Below are positions 1 to 10,229 of a stretch of 64,000 nt of DNA, piece after piece. Source of the stretch: Enterococcus silesiacus (lineage in GTDB: Bacteria; Bacillota; Bacilli; Lactobacillales; Enterococcaceae); the NCBI GenBank assembly GCA_001465115.1, contig CP013614.1, forward strand, positions 372,001 to 436,000, in the 5' to 3' direction. Made by a program: the position numbers and the translations under genes. How positions within the stretch are numbered: the first letter of the stretch is position 1; every line of letters starts with the position of its first letter. The notes under the pieces were generated by a model. That model was not told the DNA's origin, searched no databases, and saw nothing but the letters and a program-made list of their open reading frames with translations.

Positions 1-307
<307 letters not shown>

Positions 308-351
308 TTTAAACCTGTATATTCAAAAGATCAGGATGTTTTTACTGACCA

Positions 352-396
352 AGATCTAAGTCAAAGCTTGATAAGTTTTGGCTTAGATCTATTTTT
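352..396 (+). terminator. Rho-independent terminator after trxB
   Basis: An 18-bp stem (arms 352-369 and 373-390, two G-U pairs, 3-nt loop) is followed by a T-rich run. It ends the trxB transcript. Confidence 0.85.
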
Positions 397-420
397 ATAC
401 CGTCAGTGGGAGTGAAGGGA

Positions 421-492
421 ATGATTCTTGATCTAAAAGCAATCGAAGAAATTGTTAATAATGAAAAGAATGCTGTCGGATTCTCTGGTTAA
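421..492 (+). other. Possible 23-codon ORF or truncated gene
   Basis: An ATG lies 7 nt after a GGGAG ribosome binding site and opens a 23-residue frame that begins MILDLKAIEEIV and stops at TAA. It could be a real small protein or the N-terminal stub of a decayed gene. No family is recognised and no supporting downstream sequence is seen, so this is weak. Confidence 0.25.
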
Positions 493-599
493 AGCATGTT
501 ACTTAACTTTTTCTGACATGACGCGTATTTAATGATAGAATGAAAGAGTAGATTAGAATAAAATGAGAGAAATGGTTGGAAAAGGGGTGGGTTGAAACG

Positions 600-956
600 A
601 TGGAATACGAAGAAGATTGGTTTATGAGACAAGTAAAAGCTGCAGTGTTTAATCCATTTAAAAAAGTGTCAGAAGTTCAGGTCATGCCAATGATTCTAGT
701 GACCGATGAAGGAACTGGAGAAAACTATTCGGTACCGATTCAAAGCTATCTTTCTGAGCTGATTTTGACATTACAAGTGAACCAAGCTGAAAACAGATTA
801 TTTTCAGAGTCTAAACAGATGACGGATGCGCAATTTTTTGAGTTAGGAAACTGGTTTTATGACCTTGTAGAGAATTTATCTGATGAAGAATTAGAAACAG
901 CAAATTTCTCAAGAGCTGAAATTGCTCAAGGTAGAGCAGAACTGGCTAACCAGTAA
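600..956 (+). CDS. Small conserved protein, DUF6483-like N-terminus
   Basis: A 118-residue acidic soluble protein of unknown function. The ATG at 600 is chosen because AAAGGGGTG lies about 10 nt upstream; a TTG at 576 would place that site inside the gene. The opening residues MEYEEDWFMRQVK resemble DUF6483 proteins of lactic acid bacteria, which begin with a similar E-D-W-x-x-R-Q pattern; the match is from memory and tentative. No membrane segment or signal peptide is seen. The gene stands alone between the trxB terminator and the mgtA promoter. An A/T-rich hairpin at about 955-994 may end its transcript. Confidence 0.6.
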   Translation: MEYEEDWFMRQVKAAVFNPFKKVSEVQVMPMILVTDEGTGENYSVPIQSYLSELILTLQVNQAENRLFSESKQMTDAQFFELGNWFYDLVENLSDEELETANFSRAEIAQGRAELANQ

Positions 957-993
957 AAAGAAAAGTGATTTATTTTATGTATTGCTTTTTCTT

Positions 994-1022
994 TTGACAA
1001 TTGTAACTATATGAACTATGAT
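994..1022 (+). promoter_or_regulatory. Sigma-A promoter of the mgtA leader
   Basis: TTGACA at 994-999, a 17-nt spacer and TATGAT at 1017-1022. Transcription would begin near 1029, just upstream of the M-box. Confidence 0.8.
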
Positions 1023-1039
1023 GAGTAAGGATTCAAAAC

Positions 1040-1255
1040 TGAATAATTGTTAGGTGAGGCTCCTATTTGGACACATGCTGCTGCCGCGAAAGAATCGAGA
1101 GACTCTTAGTTGGTTGAACAGGAATGATCGTGAAGGTCATTCATAACGTAGCTGATAAGAAATTATCTACGCCCTATAGTGCTAAAGCTCAACGATAGAG
1201 AAACTTTTATTTAAGTTGCTATTTCACGCACACTCTATTGTTGAGTGTGCGTTTT
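1040..1255 (+). promoter_or_regulatory. M-box (ykoK) magnesium riboswitch
   Basis: Conserved M-box blocks are readable in order: GTTAGGTGAGGCTCCT near 1049, GCTGCTGCC near 1078, CGAGAGAC near 1096, then GGTTGAACAGGAAT near 1113. A GC-rich hairpin follows (arms 1227-1235 and 1243-1251) with TTTT after it. In this class Mg2+ binding favours terminator formation, so downstream transport genes are expressed when Mg2+ is low. The downstream gene is an Mg2+-type P-type ATPase, which agrees with the call. Confidence 0.92.
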
Positions 1256-1523
1256 GCTGTTTAACACAGATTGCTTAGCAATCTGATGTTAAACAGTACT
1301 TGGCGACCATAGGGAGCGAAGTTCCGCAAAAAGAAACAAACAGCCAGAAGAAAAACAAAAGCCAGCTAGCAAAAAAACTAAGAGTTAAAGAGTGGACTGG
1401 CTCCGCCAGAGCAGATGAGAAAAAGTACTTAGCGACAGCAAGGAGCAGTTTTCAAGATAATAAAATCACCACCTAACAAAAAAATCCATCGTTCCAAAAT
1501 AAAACAAAGAGAGGAAGAGTCAC

Positions 1524-1595
1524 ATGGAAGACCCCAGTCAGTCGATAAACAAACTAAATGTCCCCTTCATCTTAGAAACGATGGAATTGAAATAA
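1524..1595 (+). CDS. Putative leader peptide ORF (23 aa) upstream of mgtA
   Basis: An ATG lies 6 nt after GAGGAAG and opens a 23-residue frame starting MEDPSQSINKL and ending METMELK-like (LETMELK), with a TAA stop at 1593. It lies between the M-box terminator and mgtA, 49 nt before the mgtA start. Its 3' end contains AACGATGGA (1577-1585), complementary to TCCATCGTT at 1485-1493. The placement and the ribosome binding site suggest a leader peptide. No homolog is recognised, and translation is not shown by sequence alone. Confidence 0.4.
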   Translation: MEDPSQSINKLNVPFILETMELK

Positions 1596-1644
1596 TACTT
1601 CTTTTCTCCTTCTAAATAAGATGAAGCATAAGGAGGAAAAGAAA

Positions 1645-4257
1645 ATGATGAACAAAAAAATAGCAGATATAAAGAAAACAACAAAAGACCAAGAATTAAG
1701 AAAATTAGCAATGCTTTCTGAACGTGAATTGATGATGGAGCTACGTACCTCAGAAAAAGGCTTATCAGAAGAAGATGCTAAAAATCGTTTAGAAGAATAT
1801 GGCCCGAATGAAGTATCCGCACAAAAACCGACGCCAGCAATTATGATGTTTTTAGAAGCATTTAAAGATCCATTTGTTTATGTATTAGCTTTATTAATGG
1901 TAGTTTCAGCTGTAACAAAAGATTTTGAAGCAGCACTTGTCATGGGAATTATGATTTTAGCCAGTGTTATTATTGCCTTTATTCAGGAGTATCGTTCCCA
2001 AAAAGCAAGTTTGAATTTAAAAGAGCTCATCGAAAATACAACAGCTGTAACGCGTGCCGGTCAAACGAAAGAAATTCCTATGGACGAAGTTGTCCCTGGG
2101 GACATTGTAACGCTAGCTACAGGTGATATGATCCCAGCGGATGCTGTATTGATTTGGACAAAAGATTTATTTATTAATCAGTCTTCTTTGACAGGTGAAT
2201 CAATGCCGGTGGAAAAATTTGTGGATGCAGGAATCGATAAAAATTCAAAATCTGTTTCCGCTTTAGATATGCAAGACTTGATTTTTATGGGAACTGATGT
2301 GTTGAGTGGGCAAGGAAAAGCGATTATTCTGAAGACTGGACAAAATACGTTCTTCGGTGACATTGCCAAAAATGCGACAACACAACGTGGGAAAACTTCT
2401 TTTGATATTGGCTTGACGAAAGTCAGTAAATTTCTACTAAGAATGGTTATGATCCTGTTTCCAATCGTATTTTTGATTAATGGTATCACGAAGGGAGAAT
2501 GGGGCGAAGCATTTTTCTTCGCAATTGCTGTAGCAGTTGGTTTGACACCTGAAATGCTTCCGATGATCGTAACCAGCAACTTAGCAAAAGGTGCGTTAAG
2601 TTTATCCAAGCATAAAGTGATTGTAAAAGAACTACCTTCTATTCAAAATCTAGGTAGTATGGATATTCTTTGCACCGACAAAACAGGAACAATCACAGAA
2701 GACAAAGTTGTTTTGGTTCAACATTTAGATCCGTTAGGTGAAGTCAACAATCAAGTGTTAGATATGGCCTTTTTAAATTCTCATTATCAAACAGGCTGGA
2801 AAAACTTAATGGATATCGCTGTAATTAATTTTTATGAGGAAAATAAGAATCAAAGCCCTTATCATTCAGTGACAAAATTAGATGAAATTCCTTTTGATTT
2901 TTCACGTCGCCGCTTAACAGTAGTCGTCAATGCAGATGGTCATCAATTTATGATTACTAAAGGTGCGGTTGAAGAGATGGAAGCTGTGTGTACACATGCA
3001 GAAATCAATGGCGAAATCGTACCGTTAACACCTGAATTACAAAAAAGAATGCGTGAAGTTAATATTCGTATGAATGAACAAGGCATGCGGGCATTAGCCG
3101 TAGCTGTAAAAAAAGATGTTCATAGTGAAGCGATTTATAGCGTGGAAGATGAGCAAGGAATGACGTTGATCGGTTTTATGGGATTCTTGGATCCTGCTAA
3201 GAAATCAGCGATCACTGCAATCAAGTCTTTACATCAACATGGTGTTAATGTAAAAGTTCTAACTGGTGATAATGACATTGTTGCGAAAAAAGTTTGTAGC
3301 GATGTAGGCATAGAAGTATCACATGTGGTACTTGGTTCTGATATCGATAATATGTCGGATGAACAAATGAAAGAAGAAGTCGAAAAAACCAATTTATTTG
3401 CAAAATTAAATCCTATGCAAAAGTCTCGAATCATTGAAACACTCCAAGGAAATGGCCATACAGTTGGTTTTATGGGAGATGGGATCAATGATGCACCAGC
3501 CCTTCGTAAAGCAGATGTAGGTATTTCTGTAGATACAGCGGCTGATATTACAAAAGATGCAAGTTCGATCATTTTATTAGAAAAAAGCTTGAATGTTCTA
3601 GAAGATGGTGTGATCGAAGGTCGAAAAGTTTTTAGTAATATGATGAAATATATTAAAATTACCATTAGCTCAAACTTTGGGAATGTTTTTTCAATATTGA
3701 TTGCAAGTGCCTTCTTGCCATTTCTACCAATGCTTTCGATTCAATTGTTGATTCAAAATTTGATTTATGACATCGCACAGTTAGCCATCCCTTGGGATAA
3801 TGTGGATGAAGAAGATTTATTGAAACCTGTCCGTTGGGAAACAAATGGCTTAATGAAATTTACTTTGTGTATTGGTCCTGTAAGTAGTATTTTTGATATT
3901 ATGACTTATCTTGTGATGTGGTTCGTCTTTAGTGCCAATACGATCGGTAGTCAACATTTATTCCAAACAGGTTGGTTTGTGGTTGGATTAGTTAGTCAAA
4001 CCTTAGTTGTTCAAATGGTTCGAACTAGAAAATTGCCGTTTATTCAAAGTATTGCATCGCCCGCTGTGATTCTTGCCAGCTTAGGAGCGGTCGGCTTGGG
4101 ACTATTGATTGTCTTGACACCAATTCGGGAGGTTTTCGACTTTGTGAAACTTCCAGCTAATTATTGGGGCTGGTTCATTTTGATCATTGTACTATATTTG
4201 ATCACAGTAGAAGTAGCCAAACGGTTATATATTCATATCACCAAAGAGTGGATTTAA
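1645..4257 (+). CDS. mgtA: Magnesium-translocating P-type ATPase
   Basis: An 870-residue P-type ATPase that uses ATP to import Mg2+ across the membrane (P3B MgtA/MgtB type). The ATG at 1645 is chosen because AAGGAGG at 1630-1636 sits 8 nt upstream; an ATG at 1621 would precede that site. Motifs in order: TGES in the actuator domain (near residue 180), the phosphorylation motif DKTGT with Asp345, KGA nucleotide binding, TGDN, and GDGINDAPAL in the P domain. About ten membrane segments are expected, four in the C-terminal 200 residues. The length suits MgtA (about 900). Regulation by the upstream M-box supports Mg2+ rather than Ca2+. Confidence 0.93.
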   Translation: MMNKKIADIKKTTKDQELRKLAMLSERELMMELRTSEKGLSEEDAKNRLEEYGPNEVSAQKPTPAIMMFLEAFKDPFVYVLALLMVVSAVTKDFEAALVMGIMILASVIIAFIQEYRSQKASLNLKELIENTTAVTRAGQTKEIPMDEVVPGDIVTLATGDMIPADAVLIWTKDLFINQSSLTGESMPVEKFVDAGIDKNSKSVSALDMQDLIFMGTDVLSGQGKAIILKTGQNTFFGDIAKNATTQRGKTSFDIGLTKVSKFLLRMVMILFPIVFLINGITKGEWGEAFFFAIAVAVGLTPEMLPMIVTSNLAKGALSLSKHKVIVKELPSIQNLGSMDILCTDKTGTITEDKVVLVQHLDPLGEVNNQVLDMAFLNSHYQTGWKNLMDIAVINFYEENKNQSPYHSVTKLDEIPFDFSRRRLTVVVNADGHQFMITKGAVEEMEAVCTHAEINGEIVPLTPELQKRMREVNIRMNEQGMRALAVAVKKDVHSEAIYSVEDEQGMTLIGFMGFLDPAKKSAITAIKSLHQHGVNVKVLTGDNDIVAKKVCSDVGIEVSHVVLGSDIDNMSDEQMKEEVEKTNLFAKLNPMQKSRIIETLQGNGHTVGFMGDGINDAPALRKADVGISVDTAADITKDASSIILLEKSLNVLEDGVIEGRKVFSNMMKYIKITISSNFGNVFSILIASAFLPFLPMLSIQLLIQNLIYDIAQLAIPWDNVDEEDLLKPVRWETNGLMKFTLCIGPVSSIFDIMTYLVMWFVFSANTIGSQHLFQTGWFVVGLVSQTLVVQMVRTRKLPFIQSIASPAVILASLGAVGLGLLIVLTPIREVFDFVKLPANYWGWFILIIVLYLITVEVAKRLYIHITKEWI

Positions 4258-4436
4258 TTTAGAAAAAAGCTGATTTCATTTTTAGAGAATAATTATTTTA
4301 GCAAACGAAAGATTTTGATTCACTTTTTTTAATAAATTATTGATGAGTAAATCACGAAAAATTTCTCTATGATTGGATGCGTTATTCGTAAAGAATGAAG
4401 AAAAACTATTTTTAAATTATTAATATTCGCTTTTTA

Positions 4437-4481
4437 TGGAACAAAGACAAAATTCAATCATTTTGTCTTTGTTCCATTTTT
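4437..4481 (+). terminator. Rho-independent terminator downstream of mgtA
   Basis: A perfect 16-bp stem (arms 4437-4452 and 4461-4476) with an 8-nt loop is followed by TTTTT. It lies 180 nt after the mgtA stop codon. No gene is seen in the AT-rich stretch between. Confidence 0.8.
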
Positions 4482-4744
4482 CATATTTTGAAAAAGTCTG
4501 TTCATTTTTTAGCAAATAATTTCTAACTTGTGAATCGTCTGTAGCATAACAATGATCGTGATAACTATAACAGTAGATTGTCAAAAGATATGATTAGGAA
4601 GGCTATTTGTAAAACGGTTTCTTGTTTGTGATTTTAATCACTAACCTTTGGTACGAAAGGATTTAAGTATTTTAATCAAATTTAAAGAAATGCTCACTTT
4701 TTACTTGCTCTTTTACCTGTTTAGTGATAATTTGTAAGTGTAGT

Positions 4745-4788
4745 CGATAAAAAGTAATACAGTTTTTCACACTGTTTTACTTTTTACG
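4745..4788 (+). promoter_or_regulatory. Long hairpin in the pdh leader, with possible promoter just upstream
   Basis: Arms 4745-4763 and 4771-4788 pair over about 17 bp, with one bulge and one mismatch, close upstream of the pdhA ribosome binding site. The 3' arm is not followed by a T-run, so it is not an obvious terminator. A possible promoter precedes it (TTGCTC at 4705-4710 and GATAAT near 4726), which would put the hairpin near the 5' end of the mRNA. The remainder of 4482-4744 shows no gene. Confidence 0.45.
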
Positions 4789-4804
4789 AAAAAAAGAAAC
4801 GTAA

Positions 4805-5941
<1,137 letters not shown>

Positions 5942-5943
5942 TC

Positions 5944-6921
5944 ATGGCACAAAAAACAATGATCCAAGCAATTACAGATGCCTTAGCTCTTGAAATAGAG
6001 AAAGACGAAAACGTCTTGGTCTTCGGTGAAGACGTTGGTAAAAACGGCGGAGTTTTCCGTGCGACTGAAGGTTTACAAGAAAAATTTGGCGAAGACCGTG
6101 TCTTCGATACTCCTTTAGCAGAATCTGGAATCGGTGGTTTAGCTTTTGGTTTAGCTTTAGAAGGTTACCGTCCAGTTCCTGAAATCCAATTCTTTGGATT
6201 CGTATTTGAAGTCTTTGACGAAATCGTAGGTCAAATGGCTCGTACTCGTTACCGTATGGGTGGAACACGTAACATGCCTATTACTGTTCGTGCGCCTTTT
6301 GGTGGTGGTGTGCATACACCAGAACTTCACTCAGATAACTTAGAAGGATTGATTGCTCAATCTCCAGGTATCCGTGTCGTTATCCCATCAAACCCATATG
6401 ATGCAAAAGGACTATTGATTTCTGCAATCAGAAGCAATGACCCAGTTGTTTACCTAGAGCACATGAAACTATACCGTTCATTCCGTGAGGAAGTGCCGGA
6501 TGAAGCATACGAAGTACCTTTAGATAAAGCAGCTGTGACTCGTGAGGGTACTGATGTTTCTATCATCACTTACGGTGCAATGGTTCGTGAAGCAATCAAA
6601 GCCGCTGACAACTTAGCGAAAGACAATATTTCTGTTGAAATCATTGACTTACGTACTGTCGCTCCTTTAGATGTCGAAACAATCATCAAATCAGTTGAAA
6701 AAACTGGTCGCGTAGTCGTAGTTCAAGAAGCGCAAAAACAAGCTGGCGTTGGTGCTATGGTTGTTTCTGAAATTTCTGAACGTGCAGTATTATCATTAGA
6801 AGCGCCAATTGGCCGCGTATCTGCTCCAGATACAATCTTCCCATTTGGACAAGCAGAAAACATTTGGTTGCCAAATGCTAAAGATATCGAAGCGAAAGCT
6901 AGAGAAATCGCAGAATTTTAA
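5944..6921 (+). CDS. pdhB: Pyruvate dehydrogenase E1 component, beta subunit
   Basis: A 325-residue transketolase-like partner of PdhA. Signatures include [20 protein letters not shown] near the N-terminus, the active-site pyrimidine-binding region, and DLRTVAPLD in the C-terminal transketolase domain. The ATG has AAGGAG about 11 nt upstream, inside the 3' end of pdhA, so the two are translated together. A 137-nt gap with a hairpin separates it from pdhC. Confidence 0.96.
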   Translation: MAQKTMIQAITDALALEIEKDENVLVFGEDVGKNGGVFRATEGLQEKFGEDRVFDTPLAESGIGGLAFGLALEGYRPVPEIQFFGFVFEVFDEIVGQMARTRYRMGGTRNMPITVRAPFGGGVHTPELHSDNLEGLIAQSPGIRVVIPSNPYDAKGLLISAIRSNDPVVYLEHMKLYRSFREEVPDEAYEVPLDKAAVTREGTDVSIITYGAMVREAIKAADNLAKDNISVEIIDLRTVAPLDVETIIKSVEKTGRVVVVQEAQKQAGVGAMVVSEISERAVLSLEAPIGRVSAPDTIFPFGQAENIWLPNAKDIEAKAREIAEF

Positions 6922-6960
6922 TTAGAAACTAATAAACGTTACTTTAATAATATGCCTTGA

Positions 6961-6989
6961 TTTTCACGTGATATCTTATCACGTGGAAA
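6961..6989 (+). other. Intra-operon hairpin between pdhB and pdhC
   Basis: A 13-bp near-perfect stem built on CACGTGATA / TATCACGTG with a 3-nt loop, without a following T-run. It may be an mRNA processing or stabilising hairpin, or a protein-binding palindrome. Confidence 0.5.
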
Positions 6990-7058
6990 TTTAGCGCTGT
7001 TATTTTCAGTAAATGACTAGTTAGACAGATACGATAAAGGAAGGGAAGGCTTAAAAAA

Positions 7059-8699
7059 ATGGCTTATCAATTTAAATTACCAGATATTGGTGAAGGTATT
7101 GCAGAAGGCGAAATCGTAAAATGGTTCGTTAAAGCAGGAGATACCATCAATGAAGATGATACATTATTAGAAGTTCAAAACGATAAATCTGTAGAAGAGA
7201 TCCCATCTCCAGTTACAGGAACAGTTAAATCTATCGTAGTACCAGAAGGCACAGTAGCAAATGTTGGAGATGTATTGATCGAAATCGATGCACCAGGACA
7301 TCCTGAAAATGATGCAGCCCCAGCTGCGGCTCCAGCTCAAGAACAAACGCCTGCACAACCAGCAGCTGTTCCAGAAGCACCAGCAGCTGACAGCAGCAGT
7401 GGCGTTTTCCAATTTAAATTACCAGATATCGGTGAGGGTATTGCAGAAGGCGAAATCGTAAAATGGTTCGTTAAATCAGGCGATACGATCAATGAAGATG
7501 ATACTTTATTGGAAGTTCAAAATGACAAATCTGTTGAAGAAATCCCTTCACCAGTTACAGGGACAGTTAAAAACATCGTTGTTCCAGAAGGTACAGTAGC
7601 AAACGTTGGGGATGTATTGATCGAAATCGATGCACCAGGACATAACGCTGCACCAAGTTCAGCGCCAGCAGCAAGTGCGCCTGCTCAAACAGAACAAGCA
7701 GCACCAGCTCCAGCAGCTTCAACAGGTGTCGTAGCAGCGGCTGATCCAAATAAACGTGTGTTGGCTATGCCATCAGTACGTCAATTTGCTCGTGAAAAAG
7801 ATGTAGACATCACACAAGTTGCACCGACTGGCAAAGGCGGACGTGTTACTAAAGCGGATATTGAAAGCTTTATCTCAGGTGGCGGACAAGCAGCAGCGCC
7901 AGCACAAGCTGAACAAACTGCGGCAACACCAGTAGCAACTGAAACAGCAGCTGCACCAAAAGCTCCAGCTAAACCATTTGTTTCTGATTTAGGCGAAGCT
8001 GAAACACGCGAAAAAATGACACCAACTCGTAAAGCAATTGCCAAAGCGATGGTTAACAGTAAACATACTGCACCACACGTTACATTGCATGACGAAGTTG
8101 AAGTATCTAAATTATGGGATCACCGTAAGAAATTTAAAGATGTTGCAGCAGCTAACGGTACGAAATTAACATTCTTACCATACGTGGTAAAAGCATTGAC
8201 AGCAACAGTTCAAAAATTCCCAATCTTGAATGCATCAATTGACGATGCAGCACAAGAAATCGTTTATAAAAACTACTATAACATTGGTATTGCAACAGAT
8301 ACTGATCATGGTTTATATGTACCAAACGTTAAAAATGCTAACACTAAGAGCATGTTTGCTATCGCTGATGAAATCAACGAAAAAGCAGCTCTTGCAATCG
8401 AAGGCAAATTAACTGGTGCGGATATGCGTGATGGCTCTATCACAATCAGTAATATTGGTTCAGTTGGCGGTGGCTGGTTCACACCAGTTATCAACTACCC
8501 TGAAGTTGCAATTTTAGGTGTTGGTACGATCGCTACACAACCAGTTGTAAATGCAGATGGTGAAATCGTTGTTGGACGTGTCATGAAACTTTCAATGAGT
8601 TTTGACCACCGTATTGTTGATGGCGCAACTGCTCAAAAAGCAATGAACAACATCAAGCGTTTATTAGCTGATCCAGAATTATTATTAATGGAAGGATGA
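7059..8699 (+). CDS. pdhC: Pyruvate dehydrogenase E2, dihydrolipoamide acetyltransferase with two lipoyl domains
   Basis: A 546-residue core of the PDH complex; it carries acetyl groups on lipoyl-lysine and passes them to CoA. Domains in order: lipoyl domain 1 (about 1-78, lysine in [13 protein letters not shown]), an Ala/Pro-rich linker, lipoyl domain 2 (about 118-195, nearly identical to domain 1), a second linker, the E1/E3-binding domain near [17 protein letters not shown], another linker, and the catalytic domain ending with [10 protein letters not shown], which contains the active-site His and Asp. The two lipoyl copies are also highly similar in DNA. AAGGAAGGG lies upstream of the ATG. 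It belongs to the pdh operon. Confidence 0.96.
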   Translation: MAYQFKLPDIGEGIAEGEIVKWFVKAGDTINEDDTLLEVQNDKSVEEIPSPVTGTVKSIVVPEGTVANVGDVLIEIDAPGHPENDAAPAAAPAQEQTPAQPAAVPEAPAADSSSGVFQFKLPDIGEGIAEGEIVKWFVKSGDTINEDDTLLEVQNDKSVEEIPSPVTGTVKNIVVPEGTVANVGDVLIEIDAPGHNAAPSSAPAASAPAQTEQAAPAPAASTGVVAAADPNKRVLAMPSVRQFAREKDVDITQVAPTGKGGRVTKADIESFISGGGQAAAPAQAEQTAATPVATETAAAPKAPAKPFVSDLGEAETREKMTPTRKAIAKAMVNSKHTAPHVTLHDEVEVSKLWDHRKKFKDVAAANGTKLTFLPYVVKALTATVQKFPILNASIDDAAQEIVYKNYYNIGIATDTDHGLYVPNVKNANTKSMFAIADEINEKAALAIEGKLTGADMRDGSITISNIGSVGGGWFTPVINYPEVAILGVGTIATQPVVNADGEIVVGRVMKLSMSFDHRIVDGATAQKAMNNIKRLLADPELLLMEG

Positions 8700-8706
8700 T
8701 TATCAC

Positions 8707-10113
8707 ATGGTAGTAGGAGATTTCGCCATTGAATTAGATACAGTCGTAATTGGTTCAGGCCCTGGAGGATACGTTGCAGCGATTCGTGCTGCTGAAATGG
8801 GTCAAAAAGTTGCGATCATTGAACGTGAGTTTATCGGCGGTGTATGTTTAAATGTTGGATGTATTCCTTCTAAAGCATTGATCGCAGCAGGACATCACTA
8901 TCAAGAATCATTAGACTCAACAATGTTTGGTGTAACAGCTAAAGGTGTAGAGCTAGACTTTACGAAAACGCAAGAATGGAAAGACAATAAAGTAGTTAAT
9001 ACATTGACAAGCGGTGTTGGTTTCCTTCTTAAAAAACATAAAATCGAAATTATTGAAGGAGAAGCTTTCTTCGTTGATGAAAACACCTTACGTGTCATTC
9101 ATCCGGATTCAGCTCAAACTTACTCATTCAATAATGCGATCGTAGCAACAGGTTCTCGCCCAATCGAAATCCCAGGATTTAAATTTGGCGGACGTGTCTT
9201 AGATTCTACTGGTGGTTTGAACTTGAAAGAAGTGCCTAAGAAATTTGTTATCATCGGTGGCGGAGTTATCGGTGCAGAATTAGGCGGAGCATATGCGAAC
9301 CTTGGTTCTGAAGTAACGATTTTAGAAGGTAGCCCTTCAATCTTACCAACCTATGAAAAAGACATGGTTAAACTAGTTACAGATGACTTCAAGAAGAAAA
9401 ATGTAACAGTTGTAACCAAAGCAATGGCTAAAGAAGCAATCGACAATGGCGACAGCGTAACTGTAAAATATGAAGTAGACGGCAAAGAAGAATCAGTCAC
9501 TGCTGACTATGTAATGGTAACAGTTGGACGTCGTCCAAACACGGATGATCTTGGTTTGGAACTTGCTGGTATTGAAGTTGGCGAACGTGGTTTAGTTCAA
9601 GTGGACAAACAAGGCAGAACAAACGTTTCAAATATTTTTGCTATCGGAGATATCGTACCAGGCGCGGCTCTTGCGCATAAAGCAAGCTATGAAGCGAAAA
9701 TTGCTGCAGAAGCAATCTCTGGTAAAAAAGTAGAAGTAGACTACAAAGCAATGCCTGCTGTAGCCTTCACTGATCCAGAATTAGCAAGTGTTGGTATGAC
9801 AATTGCTGAAGCTAAAGAAGCGGGATTAGAAGCAACTGCTTACAAATTCCCATTTGCTGGTAACGGCCGTGCTATTTCTTTAGGTAAAACTGAAGGATTC
9901 GTACGCTTGGTAACAACAAACGAAGACAATGTAATTATCGGAGCACAAATCGGCGGAGTTGGCGCAAGTGATATGATTTCTGAATTATCATTAGCGGTTG
10001 AATCTGGCATGAATGCTGAAGATATTGCATTAACGATCCATCCACACCCATCTTTAGGGGAAATTACTATGGATGCTTCTGAGTTGGCTTTAGGTTTGCC
10101 AATTCATATTTAA
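8707..10113 (+). CDS. pdhD: Dihydrolipoamide dehydrogenase (E3)
   Basis: A 468-residue FAD disulfide oxidoreductase that reoxidises the dihydrolipoyl groups of E2 and reduces NAD+. It shows [15 protein letters not shown] (FAD binding), the redox pair in [15 protein letters not shown], the NAD-binding [22 protein letters not shown] (second FAD contact) and the C-terminal active-site HPHPSLGE. The start is 7 nt after the pdhC stop. It is the last gene of the operon; a strong terminator follows. Confidence 0.96.
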   Translation: MVVGDFAIELDTVVIGSGPGGYVAAIRAAEMGQKVAIIEREFIGGVCLNVGCIPSKALIAAGHHYQESLDSTMFGVTAKGVELDFTKTQEWKDNKVVNTLTSGVGFLLKKHKIEIIEGEAFFVDENTLRVIHPDSAQTYSFNNAIVATGSRPIEIPGFKFGGRVLDSTGGLNLKEVPKKFVIIGGGVIGAELGGAYANLGSEVTILEGSPSILPTYEKDMVKLVTDDFKKKNVTVVTKAMAKEAIDNGDSVTVKYEVDGKEESVTADYVMVTVGRRPNTDDLGLELAGIEVGERGLVQVDKQGRTNVSNIFAIGDIVPGAALAHKASYEAKIAAEAISGKKVEVDYKAMPAVAFTDPELASVGMTIAEAKEAGLEATAYKFPFAGNGRAISLGKTEGFVRLVTTNEDNVIIGAQIGGVGASDMISELSLAVESGMNAEDIALTIHPHPSLGEITMDASELALGLPIHI

Positions 10114-10135
10114 ATAGCATATTTGTCACACAAAG

Positions 10136-10168
10136 AAAGACCGAGCTAGCCAAGCTCGGTCTTTTGTT
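10136..10168 (+). terminator. Terminator of the pdh operon
   Basis: A 12-bp GC-rich stem (arms 10136-10147 and 10153-10164) with a 5-nt loop and a T-run. Confidence 0.9.
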
Positions 10169-10185
10169 TTGCTTTGGCTAAATAA

Positions 10186-10224
10186 ATAGCCCTTATCAAG
10201 TAATGAATAATAACTTGATAAGGG
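10186..10224 (-). terminator. Terminator of the minus-strand membrane glycosyltransferase gene
   Basis: Perfect 12-bp arms (10190-10201 and 10213-10224). On the minus strand the stem is followed by a T/A-rich run and lies just after the stop codon at 10230. Confidence 0.7.
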
Positions 10225-10229
10225 TGGGG

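Noticed and set aside
4613..4629. Possible cre site (GTAAAACGGTTTCT) upstream of pdhA
   Set aside because: Three mismatches to the consensus in the best alignment and no promoter next to it.
8230..8412. Small frames inside pdhC and other operon genes
   Set aside because: They overlap well-supported genes in other frames and have no separate evidence.
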